DNA of 64,000 nt from Echinarachnius parma (GCA_037951105.1 JBAMJV010002067.1:303501-367500), one strand, 5' to 3'; positions 22,708-33,842 are shown, counted from the stretch's first letter. The notes: generated by a model from the sequence alone, not told the origin. Numbers and translations: made by a program.

Positions 22708-23488
22708 GTCGAGCCCACCGTAGGTGGAGGGGACTAAGGGGTCCAAATTGCGTCCGTCCGTCGGTCCGTCCGTCTGTCTGTCCGTGACGCTTTCAACAAT
22801 TTGAATAACTTTCCAACCCTGCATCCGTTTGTAACCAAACTTGATTAGTAGATGCTGGGGTCATAGGTCACATAAGTAGGTCAAAGGTCAAATGTGAACG
22901 TTTTGGGGTAAGAGTCTATTAGGGTCGATAACTTTCCAACCCTGCATCTGTTTGTAACCAAACTTGATTGGTAGATGCCCTACATCGGCCTCCATGATAT
23001 GCTGGGGTCAAAGGTCACATAAGTAGGTCAAAGGTCAAATGAGGTTAAATGTGAAAGTTTTGGGGTAAGAGTCTGTTAGGATCGATAACTTTCCAACCCT
23101 GCATCTGTTTGTAACCAAACTTGATTGGTAGATGCCCTACATTGGCCTCCATGATATGCTGGGGTCAAAGGTCACATAAATAGGTCAAAAGTCAAATGAG
23201 GTCAAATGTGAACGTTTTGGGGTAAGAGTCTATTAGGGTCGATAACTTTCCAACCCTGCATCTGTTTGTAACCAAACTCGATTGGTAGATGCCATATATT
23301 AGCCTCCATGATATTCTGGGGTCAAAGGTCACATATGTAGGTCAAAGGTCAAATGAGGTCAAATTCGAAAGTTTACCTGCAAGACTCTATAATGGTTGAT
23401 AACTTTCCAACCCTGCATCTGTGTGTAACCAAATTTCTTTGGCATGACTGCGCGCAATTGGGCGAGACACATTACGGCTATCGCCTTG
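22708..23488 (+). mobile_element. Minisatellite-bearing mobile element, copy A only
   Basis: It is bounded by GTCGAGCCCACCGTAGGTGG and ACATTACGGCTATCGCCTTG, and is absent from the matching site in copy B (about 38245). The left part has (CCGT)n-like GTCCGTCCGTCGGTCCGTCC. The body is the 157-bp tandem repeat. Confidence 0.6.
22800..23445 (+). repeat. 157-158 bp tandem repeat, ~4.5 copies
   Basis: AACTTTCCAACCCTGCATC recurs at 22806, 22929, 23087, 23244 and 23401, giving spacings of 123, 158, 157 and 157. Each unit also has GGGGTCAAAGGTCACATAAG and AAAGGTCAAATGAGGT. Confidence 0.85.
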
Positions 23489-23683
23489 TTATAACATTGT
23501 ATTATATTTGTCTTATTTGTAATATTGTATAGTTTGTAAATTTGTATTATTGCTTTTTCATTAAGTGATGCTTTTCCCGTACAATCGGGCGTTTTGAGAT
23601 TTTATTTAACCCCCAAATTAATCAGGTACAAATCGACAACAACACTTCCCAAGGGGGTAATTGTTTCATCATTTACCCCTCCC

Positions 23684-23706
23684 ACCCCCCCCCCCCCCCC
23701 CCCCCC
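23684..23706 (+). repeat. Poly(C) run near the duplication junction
   Basis: C23 followed by AACCCAGC. The counterpart in copy B is C21 at 38441-38461. Confidence 0.9.
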
Positions 23707-23894
23707 AACCCAGCATCGCGCAATTGTTGGGAGGGGGCGTTATTTTCGTTCTCTGATTTGATCATGATGAATCTTAATATTTATGAAAGTTGTAAGATGC
23801 GTATAATTATGATAATTATGACATGACAAAATGCATAATGATTGTAATAAAGGACTTCGTTTGAAGGCTATCACATTTTGTTTTTGCAGTGGAC

Positions 23895-24785
23895 ATTAAT
23901 TACCCACGCCGATGAAATCGGCAGGGGGTTATGTAAAGGGTTCCGTATGTTTGTTTGTTTTTTTTTTTTTTTGTTTTTTTTTTTGTTTGTTTGTTTGTGT
24001 ACAAGATAACTAGAGAACGGGTGAACGGATTTGCACCAAATTTTCAGGGAATGTTTGGATAGTGACATGGAAGAATCGATTAGATTTTGGTGATGATTGG
24101 TTGACCCCTGCAAATTCTGTGGAACCTTGAAGTTTGAGTATGTATTTAATGCACGTGTGTGCCTAAATAATATCTGCACGTTATAGCTAGTGCACGTTGT
24201 ACACAACGTATGGAAGTTCTATGCTCGCTGCCATGATACCCCAATGACACAACAGTGTTTGCTGGCACCAATCAGCGTCGCGCATTTCCGGCGTTGCGCG
24301 TGCAATGATCTAGTGTAAACTCTGCGAGCAATCGTACCGCTTAACGTTGCGTCAATTTGCAATGCATAAATATTAGGCATATCTATACTACACAGGCAGC
24401 TAGTAAAAACACGTGCGAATCGGCAGATAGCTGTCATGAAAAGATCTAAAATCATATTTATGCAAGAGAAATGGACATAAAAGTTTGCAGAATCAGGAAG
24501 ATAAGGTATCTGTTATTGTTTGTAATAGTTTATTTTGTTTGAATTCATGATTTATGTTACATTTATCGCCAATAAATTGGACAGATGTCGGCATTTTCAA
24601 GCCCTCCCTGCAGGCATACCCAGTCAGCATAGTTTACTATGCCTGGAGTTGTGGGGGATTCTGTTCAACGGTTGATCACTATGTTTTTAGGATGCATCGG
24701 TAAGCAAAACAGGGTTGAGGCCGACGAAGGGGTAGAACAGGGCTAATGGGAGGCGTGGGTATGCTGACTTTGTCGGCCTTCTAGT
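23895..24785 (+). mobile_element. ~890 bp insertion with CCACGCCGA...TCGGC ends, copy B only
   Basis: It starts TTACCCACGCCGATGAAATC and ends GGCGTGGGTATGCTGACTTT then GTCGGCCTTCTAG. It contains a poly(T)/GTTT tract (23955-23998) followed by ACAAGATAACTAGAGAACGG, the style of a common invertebrate dispersed repeat. Copy A is uninterrupted here (about 6650). No transposase recognised. Confidence 0.5.
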
Positions 24786-25823
24786 TTCATAATGTTATCA
24801 TTTGGTTAAAAACGAAACGTACACTAACAATAGCGGGTTAGGTAACAACGATTGTTGAGTCTCCTGCTATGTAGTGTTGTATCTCGATTGTGCTTTCGTT
24901 AGTGCAATCTCAGATGACGTTTCATGCGGTACCGTTGGAAAACATTGCAGACTCCATTGGTCAGTCAAACCAAGGGGCAGGGGCCGATTACGGACCAGCG
25001 ACATTTACCATGGTAATTAGCATCATTGGCTCTAACTCATCGATGTCAATATGCTAGAATTACATACAAATCAACAGAACGTAGCAGAGCACACATACCG
25101 CCCTTACTCATTCAACCGTAAAGCATATCTAGATATCAGTGGTACTAGGTCTGGTCCTGGGTCATGATCGTGCTCTCGGCCACTGATGTTAGGGGTCTCA
25201 AAACATATATTATTGTCATCATTAATGAGGAAACATACGACTAGACTAAGTGACGGGAAGATACACTCATCAGTAAACATTGAGCAAAAATGCGTTTGGT
25301 TCCCCTTAAAAATAACTCGCTTCTATTTCGATATAATAGCCCGGTCACATATCAACGGATTGCGCAAACGGATGTCAAACGGAGAGCTACATTTTCCATC
25401 CGTTCTATACGTTTCTTGTCCCTTCCTTGTCCGGTGATGTACGTTGTTCTATGTTTTGTACATGAAGCAATGGAGACCACTTTCATCACCGGATAATTTA
25501 ATTTCGCAAATTGTCTATTCGTTGGGCATACGTTTCCGATATCCGTTGATATCTGACCGGGCCATTATAGACGAATCCGGTTTCAAGTCTATAAGGGGCA
25601 CATACGTAGTCTGGGGGGCTTCCAAGAGTACAACAAAATATAATTTGAATAGGTTTTAACCGTTATGCGCAACATGCCAGGTGTATTATTGTCCCCTAAA
25701 CAATCAGTGACATTTTGTTCAGCATGCTAGACATGCCTGAAGCCCCCCGGTTATGGCAGACGTATAAACCGGATTGGTCTATTGGTTGGGCCGTTTGGAG
25801 CATTGCAAGTGGCGCGATTGGTT

Positions 25824-25916
25824 TTAACCCATTCAGGACTGGTCCCAAAAATACTCGGGTAAGAGTCTACGGAGAATGTATGTTATAGCAAAGTCAGTCC
25901 GTCCTGAACGGGTTAA
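25824..25916 (+). mobile_element. 93 bp piggyBac-like MITE, first of two abutting copies
   Basis: TTAA-bounded, same length and near-identical sequence to 19376-19468. Its right TTAA (25913-25916) is also the left TTAA of the next element. Confidence 0.75.
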
Positions 25917-26236
25917 CCCATTCAGGACTGGTCCCAAATATTCTCGAGCTATAGGCCCGTATTCACAAAGGAGGTTTGTACAAACCCCGGTTCAAACCGC
26001 GGTTTACATCTATGGAATGCCAATTGTAAACTGATGGAGAGAGAATGTAAATTCCTTACTTGTTAACAATGTTGATGGTACACATTCTCTCTCCATCAGT
26101 TTACCATGTTTACAATTGGCATTCCATAGATGTAAACCGCGGTTTGAACCGGGGTTTGTACAAACCTCCTTTGTGAATACGGGCCATAGGGTCTGTGGAA
26201 TATACATGTAATAGCAACATCAATCAGTCTGGTTAA
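25913..26236 (+). mobile_element. piggyBac-like MITE, second copy, split by a fold-back element
   Basis: It starts TTAACCCATTCAGGACTGG and resumes after 26185 with ATAGGGTCTGTGGAATATAC, ending AATCAGTCTGGTTAA. It is orthologous to 9231-9320 in copy A, which is not split. Confidence 0.65.
25954..26185 (+). mobile_element. Fold-back MITE nested in a TTAA MITE
   Basis: The ends GGCCCGTATTCACAAAGGAG and CTCCTTTGTGAATACGGGCC are perfect inverted repeats. The arms extend ~90 bp (AAACCGCGGTTTACATCTAT, CCAATTGTAAAC). ATA lies on both sides. A diverged relative is at 44482-44827. Confidence 0.75.
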
Positions 26237-26895
26237 GAACAATCTTATGTCCCACGACTTCAAACCTGGTACGGAAAGTCGTGAGACCATCTAGGATCAT
26301 CCACGAAGTCTTCATACGCGACTGTCATGACTCGTCTGACGGAAAGTCGTGCGACCATTTGGGGCCCCACGACTTGACATGTGACGTTCACGACTGGACA
26401 GAGTAACCATGTACCAGTATCTTCTCTTTTTTAATAACCTTTACCCGGCTACTTTATTTTTTAAAATTATAGTTACTCTATGGTCATACCAATGGCGACA
26501 TCAAATGATATTACTGTCGATGTTGTGCGCAGTATCGTGATGAATGAAACACTGCGCATTGTTATTGTCCGCTCTTCATACGAGCTATTGTTAGTATAGT
26601 GGTATGTTTGGCCGGGGTTTGGCCAAGGGGTTGTACCTCCTTCATTGGTATGGCGGATGACCGAATTGACTGATGCCGCTAAAAAACACATAGACGAGCT
26701 ACCTGTACGTAGTTAGCAATGTCAGCGAAAAGGCTCGACTGAATCCGACTATATTTTGGATCTGTTTTTTTTTTTAAAGATGAACATGCTTTAATTGTGG
26801 TTGATCATGTTGATTGGAAAGTGCACCCGTTGAACACATCGCACTCATATTGTTGTTGGATATTTTAAGTCAAAATGTGTGTAATTGTTGTGACG

Positions 26896-26920
26896 CTATA
26901 TACCAGCTCAGATCATCAGC
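26896..26920 (+). promoter_or_regulatory. Candidate TATA promoter of paralogue B
   Basis: CTATATACCAGCTCAGATCA, conserved with 10066-10085. Same reasoning as for copy A. Confidence 0.35.
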
Positions 26921-26924
26921 CTCG

Positions 26925-27255
26925 CGTTGGCAAAGCTAAATAATTTTTTTAGCCGTGTTTGTGCTCCAAATCACACTGAACGATTGAAAAAAAAAACACC
27001 AAACTATATGATAGACAATGCCTCAGTTATTTACAGTTCCATCTTCATTTAATGAGACTTACTACGTGAAATGTATCGTTATGATGAAACAGCGGACAAT
27101 AAATTGACACTGTAATATTTTGAAGTGCAGACTGAATTATTTCGAAGCGTCCTTTTTGTCTCAGCTCAGTTCAACAAAGCCACACTGAATTTAATCCGAG
27201 CAGTCTCCATTCGAAGATCGACAAAAGTTTAATTTCGAAATACTATAAAGCACAG
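26925..27255 (+). other. Candidate 5' non-coding exon of paralogue B
   Basis: It ends CACAG before a GTAAGATCA donor (27256). Compared with copy A, the 6 bp GTGCAG just before the donor is absent, so the exon ends differ slightly. Splicing to the acceptor ending at 34507 would give a 7.25 kb intron. Confidence 0.4.
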
Positions 27256-27399
27256 GTAAGATCACCATGGGCATGTGGGCGTAGGGAACCGTTCTACTCA
27301 TGGGGCTGACGTCTTTTGGCTGATATTTGTCGAATTTTCACCTTACAAGCAAACAAGAAAAAAGAAAAAAAAGATCCTCGCCTCTTTGATGCCCCCAAA

Positions 27400-27910
27400 T
27401 GACATGTTTTCAATGGTTTAGTCCAAAATGGAAACTGTTTGGAATAGACTACCTCCCAATTTAACAACAATAAATTCTTTATGCTCATTTAAAAAGCAAC
27501 TCAAAACTCTCAGCTTATATCTGACGCAATTCAAATGTTTTCTCTTAAGCTGATTTTACATATTTAATGTGCATAATCTATTTCTTGTTAGTTTTAATGT
27601 ATATTTGTATACTCTTATTTCTGTAATGTTTTTTTTTTTTGTACATAATTATGTACATGAAAGATTTGTTTCTTTTTTTCTTTCTTTTTGCTTTATCTGC
27701 AATTTCATTCTATATTTATGTTGTTTGTAAATTGTTTTTTGTACTGAACTCTGTTTTTATATGTAACTTATATTTTAGTCATGTTTTACCCATGTCATGA
27801 TTGGATGTTTTTTATCTGTATACAGGGCCCCTTGGTAGAGCAGTACTCGATACTGAAAGGGCTACCCTGTTTAAATAAATCGGAAATAAATAAATAAATA
27901 AATAAACAAA
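27400..27910 (+). mobile_element. 3' end of a non-LTR retrotransposon with (AAATA)n tail
   Basis: A short reverse-transcriptase C-terminus (27440-27553) is followed by ~290 bp of T-rich 3' UTR, then GGGCCCCTTGGTAGAGCAGT and AATAAATCGGAAATAAATAA with about five AAATA repeats. Severe 5' truncation is usual for LINE copies. No counterpart in copy A. Confidence 0.6.
27440..27553 (+). pseudogene. LINE reverse-transcriptase C-terminal fragment
   Basis: 37 codons: WNRLPPNLTTINSLCSFKKQ then LKTLSLYLTQFKCFLLS and a stop. The 'WN.LP..L....S..SFK..LK' pattern is the usual C-terminal end of CR1/Jockey-type polymerase ORFs. All catalytic motifs are missing. Confidence 0.6.
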
Positions 27911-27914
27911 ATAA

Positions 27915-28020
27915 CATGATTTTGCCAAATATTATATGATTTTGCCCGAATATAATATTATTTTACCCGAAAATGACATGGATTTGCCAAAAATTCAGGT
28001 GCGTTTTGCCCGAATATGGC
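27915..28020 (+). repeat. Degenerate ~25 bp repeat
   Basis: GATTTTGCC(AAA) and TTTTGCCCGAATAT phrases alternate about five times (ATGATTTTGCCAAATATTAT, GATTTTGCCCGAATATAATA, GTTTTGCCCGAATATGG). Confidence 0.5.
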
Positions 28021-28235
28021 CGTTTTCAAAACTCCAGGGGGTGGTGGTGCATACACGATTAACAAAAAATTGCATAAACAGCACAAGCACCAAGTCAAAG
28101 TAATGAAGCGTACAGTGCAATGAGCAATTTAAAACAAAGATATGATTTATGTAATTTTGTTAAGTTCGCTTAAAATTACAGTTTCATGGGGTTCACCTTT
28201 TCTACAATTATGTCTAGTTGTACCTACGAGAGAGC

Positions 28236-28560
28236 TCTTCTTCTTCTTCTTCTTCTTCTTCTTCTTCTTCTTCTTCTTCTTCTTTCTTCTTCTTCTTCTT
28301 CTTCTTCTTCTTCTTCTTCTTCTTCTTCTTCTTCTTCTTCTTCTTCTTCTTCTTCTTCTTCTTCTTCTTCTTCTTCTTCTTCTTCTTCTTCTTCTTCTTC
28401 TTCTTCTTCTTCTTCTTCTTCTTCTTCTTCTTCTTCTTCTTCTTCTTCTTCTTCTTCTTCTTCTTCTTCTTCTTCTTCTTCTTCTTCTTCTTCTTCTTCT
28501 TCTTCTTCTTCTTCTTCTTCTTCTTCTTCTTCTTCTTCTTCTTCTTCTTTCTTCTTCTTC
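28236..28560 (+). repeat. (TTC)n microsatellite, ~325 bp
   Basis: About 107 TTC triplets with only two visible phase slips (near 28282 and 28549). On the minus strand it is (GAA)n. Leu/Phe/Ser or Arg/Lys/Glu frames here are artefacts. It immediately precedes the inverted copy of unit sequence. Confidence 0.95.
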
Positions 28561-29155
28561 CAATAAAACATTGCGTCGTCGATCGATTCAAGATTGGAGA
28601 CTACACATTGGTTACGAATAGCAAACATACACACGGTAGAGCAAACAAACAATAGAATAAGAAAAATCCACAATTGCTTTACCCGTGCAATCCACGGTAC
28701 GATGCAAAATTTCTTTGTGAATATTCAGTCAAACGTGATCCCATTCATCTCCTGGTGTAAAGGAGGGAAAATCCCGGACTCGTACTATTATATAACCTCA
28801 CGGTATGCCAATGATTATGTAGATGGTGTTTCACAAAAAATGTCACTAAGTGATGTTTGTTGAATATGACAACTCTAATGGATAACTTTAATTATTGCAC
28901 ATAATTATGTATGCAATCTTGTTGTAATAAAAAGACGCAAGGAAAGGTGAAACAACTTACGACATACATATCTTCAACAAACAACTGAGACTAAACAAAC
29001 ATGACTTTATTACAAAATTGGGGCTAAGTTGGGCTAACATAACCGAACACATCAGTAATAACAAATTCTTTACTGCAGTATGTCCCAGAAAGAATGGTAC
29101 ATTTGGAAAATATTGTTTAAGGTATGAAGGTAATTTTTAAAATATACATATTTGG
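28561..29155 (-). repeat. Inverted partial copy of the duplicated unit (left arm of a large inverted repeat)
   Basis: The reverse complement of 28595-28860 matches 13205-14000 and 31565-31880 (GAGTCCGGGATTTTCCCTCC, TGAATATTCACAAAGAAAT, CATTGGCATACCGTGAGGTT). The reverse complement of 28880-29155 matches 30045-30490 (AATTGGGGCTAAGTTGGGCT strand-flipped, GTACCATTCTTTCTGGGACA, TACCAAATATGTATATTTT). The right arm is 30045-31880 in normal orientation, interrupted by insertions. Confidence 0.7.
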
Positions 29156-30044
29156 TACAATATTAATGGGGAAGAGTTGTGCTTTCATATGCTCTTCTTC
29201 TGACCTATTTCCCTTCAGCGAATGCCGAATTATGTCTGTATACCAATATACCAAAACCTATTTGTGCCGATACGTATTTGCCTTGGAAATGGCGATGGAC
29301 TTTTATTGCACACATTTGGCCTTTTCATTACGAATTATGATATAAATAATAATAACGATGTAATGATAGCTAGAGAACAATTTAGATTAGTCACTGCTGA
29401 TGTTGGGAGGGTTATAACGATGGTTAAATATGGTAAGATTTCCCTAAAAAGCATGTTTTCTGGATAGAGTTCTTCCAAATTACCCTTGCTTCAGCAGGAT
29501 CCTGATCTCCTCAAATTGCTAGCACTTTTGACATTTCCTAACGGTGCTGCAAAACTAGCAAGGCGTTTACCTTGTTACTGTTACCGAAATCGATTGAAGA
29601 TTTTGTCAGGCTTTGTGTTTGAATATTGAGACCATAAAATCAATGGTCTTTCCTATAAAGGGATAACTGATGTTAAAGTGTAGCAAAGGCTCGCATTGTA
29701 ATAACACGCATTAATGATCAAACACCACTTCAGTAGACGAATCTTTGAAGATTTCTTAAAGCCTCTGTTGATTCAACAAAATGCGTGAAATCAATTAAAA
29801 TGGAATTCGGGTAATGGTAACAACATATTTAAGCATCCTATTTAGCAAATTTAATGATTACTTAATAAATTCTACACTTTTTTGCTCTCAAAATAATTAC
29901 GTTTGAGTAAGTGATGTAATGCACAGAACGTAAATTGGCATAAAGTGGATTTTGATGTACTGCAAACAAACGACGATATCTTACGATTGACATACCCGAT
30001 TAAGCTAAAATAAAAAATGATCAAGAAGCCTGATTATTTGTCTT
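29156..30044. other. Spacer between the arms of the inverted repeat; no gene seen
   Basis: AT-rich DNA with frames of up to 81 codons that lack coding character. No homologous stretch in copy A was recognised. Confidence 0.4.
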
Positions 30045-31129
30045 TAATATGATACCAAATATGTATATTTGTTAAATTATCTTCAAACCGTAAACAATTA
30101 TTTTCCGACTGTACCATTCTTCCTTGGACATACTGCATATGCCTGAATTTTTTGATTGTATGCTGAGTTAAATATGCCCTATAATTTAATTTGATATGTT
30201 CTTAATTATTAATTTGAATCAGTCAATTACTACTTAATTTGATAAGCGCATCAATCATGTCAATCGTATTTCTAAACAGTTATGAAATGCGCTGTATAAG
30301 AATGTGCTAGTATTGATGTGTCCGGTTATGTTTATAGCCAAACGTAGCCCCAATTTTGTAATAAAGTCATGTTTGTTTAGTGTTGGTTGTTTGTTTAAGA
30401 TATGTATGACTTGTCGTAAGTTGTTTAACCTTTCCTTGCATGCATGTATTCATTACAACAAGATTGCGTACATACGTGCAATAATTAAGAAGTGATCCAT
30501 TAAATTTGTCATATTCGAAAAAAATCACTTGGGGAGTTCTCTCGTTTTGTTGTTGTTGTTTGGCTTGATGTTAACAGAAGTATTCAAGGGGCTTTGATTT
30601 TCCTTTAAAAAGGCGTTCCGGAATGCCTTTTCAATCATAGTCCAAATCAATGGGCAGTGCATGGGTGATGAAATCTGACATCAATTTGTTACCTTTTTCA
30701 TTAGGTAAACGGTGTTTTGTTTTTCTAGGAAACTATCACGCATCATTCAAAAGAATCTTATATTTACAATATTGTTGGTATAATATGCCTGAAGTCACAA
30801 AATCACTTGCGGAAAATTGTCATTAAGTTAATGGATCACTTTAACTTGTATACATACAGAAAAGAGCTATACATGTGTATAGGGTAAGGCAATTTTGCCA
30901 GCCAAGGTTCGCTAAAAAGCGAACCTTGCCATTGACAATACACTAAATAACGCACTTTGCAAGCCAGGGCTCGCTAAAAAGCGATTATGTTTAGCCTAAA
31001 AAAATACGATCCGATTTCAATCCGACAAACAACTGCGTATCTGAACTATGGCATGCCAGACGTGCGTATTTAAAGCATGTGTAGTAATAATTAGTTCAGA
31101 TCCTTAAAAGCTCGTAGGTTCTGATCAGG

Positions 31130-31408
31130 GGGGTGTTTAAAAAAGATTCTAAGTTGAACTTAACACTATAAAATTGGACCTAACACAATTTAATGGAAAG
31201 CCAATATGGAAAGCCCTTTGTACAATTATTGTTGAAACGGTTCTTTTGAAAAGGCATACAGGTTGATAACATCAGTTATATTTGTTATTATCAAGGAGCC
31301 TTTAAATAATATATATAAATTACTTTTTTAATTGCTTTTGAATATGCTTTGTTTGTTAGGTCCAACTTTGAGTTACGTTCAACTTAGAATCGTTGTGAAA
31401 CACCCCGA
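31130..31408 (+). mobile_element. Fold-back MITE (GGGGTGTTTCACAA type) with a 7-8 bp target duplication
   Basis: The left arm GGGGTGTTTAAAAAAGATTC and right arm GAATCGTTGTGAAACACCCC are inverted, continuing with CTAAGTTGAAC/GTTCAACTTAG. GATCAGG is present on both sides (31123-31129, 31409-31415) and once at the empty site in copy A (about 12885). It is related to 60779-61449. Confidence 0.75.
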
Positions 31409-31430
31409 GATCAGGTCATCGTCTGCCGTG

Positions 31431-31550
31431 GGCGTCGATCTGTAATTGATACCTATTGTTCATGGGTGTGGGATCTATTCATTCAACCCCCCCCCCCCCC
31501 CCCCCCCCAGATCAATAGGTATTACGTAAGGATAAGGATCGACCGCGCCC
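31431..31550 (+). mobile_element. Short fold-back segment with a central poly(C)
   Basis: TGGGCGTCGATC...TGATACCTATTG and CAATAGGTATTA...GATCGACCGCGCCCA are imperfect inverted repeats around a C run at 31487-31508. Absent from copy A. Confidence 0.5.
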
Positions 31551-31903
31551 ATGTCATCTGCAAACTGGCAAAAACGAAACGAACAATTAATGGCATACCG
31601 TACCGTAAGGTTAGATAAATAATATGAGTCCGGGATTTTCCCTCTTTTAGTAATAGCTGAATATGTTCACGTTTGACTGAATATTCACAAAGGAATAGTG
31701 AATCGTACCGTAGAATTTAGCCGAAGAGCTCTGTTTGCACCGCTTTGGCTAAAGCAAATAGGGATTTTTCTTTCATTGTTATTATAGATATGTTATACTA
31801 TGCGTGTGTTTTAGTATTCGTATACAATGTGTTATCTCCAAGCTTAAATCGCGGCAACACTTTATTAGTGGAGGAAGTAGATGAAGAGTATATAAATAAT
31901 ATA

Positions 31904-32880
31904 CTCCGCAAAAAAAGAAACTGGACACTTGTAAAAGTTTTAAAAATTCATATTTATGTACGATAAAGTGTAGATTATCATACATCAAATGAAAGGGAAT
32001 TTAGTCCTCTGCATGCAGGATATAAATTAAAGGTGTAATCGTTCATGCATGAACTGCCATGGTCAATTAACAATAGCAAGGTCTGTTTTCAAAAATAGCA
32101 ACAACAATGGAGGACCACACCATTCGACTGAAATTATCAGGATGATAGTGAGCGTTTCACTTAACACAAGATGTACGGGGCAAGCAAATTATGACATTAT
32201 TTTACTTTATTGTTATGAACAACTCTGAAAATACAAATTTGTCAATAAAACAGGGCCAGGTTATGAGAGCATCATCATACTGGTCTGTATTATAAGGCAT
32301 GAAGCTTGTCTGTTTCTGTGTGTTCTCTGCAATTTTAACCATAGTTATCTAGAGAAATGCCATGTTAAAGACTGCCCAACTGTTTGACCAATGGTGACAT
32401 CAGGTTTTGAAGATCTCTGGACTACGGTAGCATTCTTGAGAAAAATGTATACAATTTTTCATGGGCACAAACTGTGATTTCGACTAATACACCTTTACCA
32501 TGGAATTCCCCATTTCGTTACTTTTGGATGAAAATAAAACCTATAACGTTCACAATTTGTCTTCATTTATAAAAAATGAAAAAAAGAAGTCACATTTGTA
32601 TTGAACAATTATGCCATGTCATGAATATAGCGTTTTAGATTATGCTTATCAACATTTACATGGTTGAGTGGATGTTCCATTTTTGCTATTTTTGAAAACA
32701 GACCTTGCTGTGGTTAGTTGACCGTGACAAGTCATGCATGACTGATTTCATCTGGATTGTATGCCAATATTGAAGAGGGCCATTTTATCTTTAATTTGAT
32801 ATACAATATCATATATTTTATCGTAAATGAATATGAAATATTTGGTTTGATACAAGTGTCCAGTTTCTTTTTTTGCGGAG
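31904..32880 (+). mobile_element. ~977 bp TA-flanked MITE (Tc1/mariner type), copy B only
   Basis: The ends CTCCGCAAAAAAAGAAACTG and CAGTTTCTTTTTTTGCGGAG are perfect inverted repeats flanked by TA. Diverged arm similarity continues inward (CAAGGTCTGTTTTCAAAAAT and its complement near 32690). Copy A is continuous at the matching position (about 14385). No transposase. Confidence 0.75.
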
Positions 32881-33237
32881 TATATATAAATATAAAAATA
32901 TAAAAAATCTAGGTCTAGCCCCTGTACTAAATAAAAGCGTTATTCGTTTAATATGTCATTTACAATTTTGTTGATTTAAAAGGATTTATCTAGAAACTTT
33001 CGTTTAGTGATATTACGTACCCTGTGTCCGTCGTGTGCCGAAGCTATTAATATAAATAAAATAGATGCTGATATGACATACATAATATTAGTAGCATGTA
33101 ACTCATTGACTGTGATTATAAATGGTAAATTGGACCTTTTGGTTCTAAAATATGGTTCTAAAATGACAGTCATATTTCAAATGGGTACCATTCGAATTGA
33201 TTATGTAATTACACGCTTTGATTATAGTATACTTTTG

Positions 33238-33760
33238 AAATTTAAAGAGGTAGTTCAGTTTTGGTATAGAGGGCGCCGCACAATTTTGTTTTGGTGAGAT
33301 AATAACAAACTGAGTGTATAATTTGAAAGAGCATACAATTTTAATGATAGAATAAACTTTATTTGATCAAAATCGGTTTAGAATCGGCTGAAATATCAAT
33401 TAATATATCCGATAGGAATAAATCTGGCCCCAGATTCATTCGATGATTAAAACAAATAATTTAAATGCCTAAACCTTTTCACTAAATTTCAAACGAGGTT
33501 TTTAAATAGTTGATGATGATCTCTCTATTTAATCATTATTTCAACAAAACGTCACATGCATAATTTTGTATGAAAAATGGTTGAAACCAATTTAGACAGC
33601 GCTCTCTTGTGTTTTAATGGCTCTTTTAAAATGATTACAGGCTTTTTACTTAGTCGTTTGTAATGTTCTATACCTTTCGATCATGATGGAGTTTAATAAT
33701 GAGTAACGTGTAATTTAAAGTTTGCTTAATTGATTATGTTTGTAAGTTGTCAACTTATTC
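33238..33760 (+). mobile_element. TTAAAGGG-class MITE relative of 11197-11767, copy B
   Basis: It begins TTTAAAGAGGTAGTTCAGTT then TTGGTATAGAGGGCGCCGC, sharing AATAAACTTTATTTGATCAA with AATCGGTT. The right end is decayed. The insertion site differs from that of the copy A relative. Confidence 0.5.
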
Positions 33761-33799
33761 TTTTTCACTATGTAAAAGAAGAATTTCCATTAATTGGGA

Positions 33800-33842
33800 C
33801 AATCAACTCAAATCAATCAAATCAAATCAAATCAAATCACAT
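33800..33842 (+). repeat. (AAATC)n microsatellite
   Basis: About seven AAATC/AACTC-type pentamers: CAACTCAAATCAATCAAATC and onward. Confidence 0.8.

Larger units (their letters stand above)
6475..23740 (+). repeat. Tandem segmental duplication, copy A (~17.3 kb)
   Basis: The left edge is defined because 6475-6655 (CTTGATCATGATGAATG onward) matches 23740-23895, the start of copy B. The right edge is defined because 23495-23740 matches 38250-38495. Internal anchors in the same order include 8857/24823, 9020/25190, 9650/26350, 10080/26890, 11850/30260, 13740/31560, 14385/32905, 15480/34425, 19900/37170, 22640/38170. The copies differ mainly by transposon insertions. Confidence 0.8.

Noticed and set aside
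28142-28673. Long poly-Leu, poly-Ser, poly-Lys, poly-Glu and poly-Arg frames
   Set aside because: Six-frame readings of a (TTC)n microsatellite.
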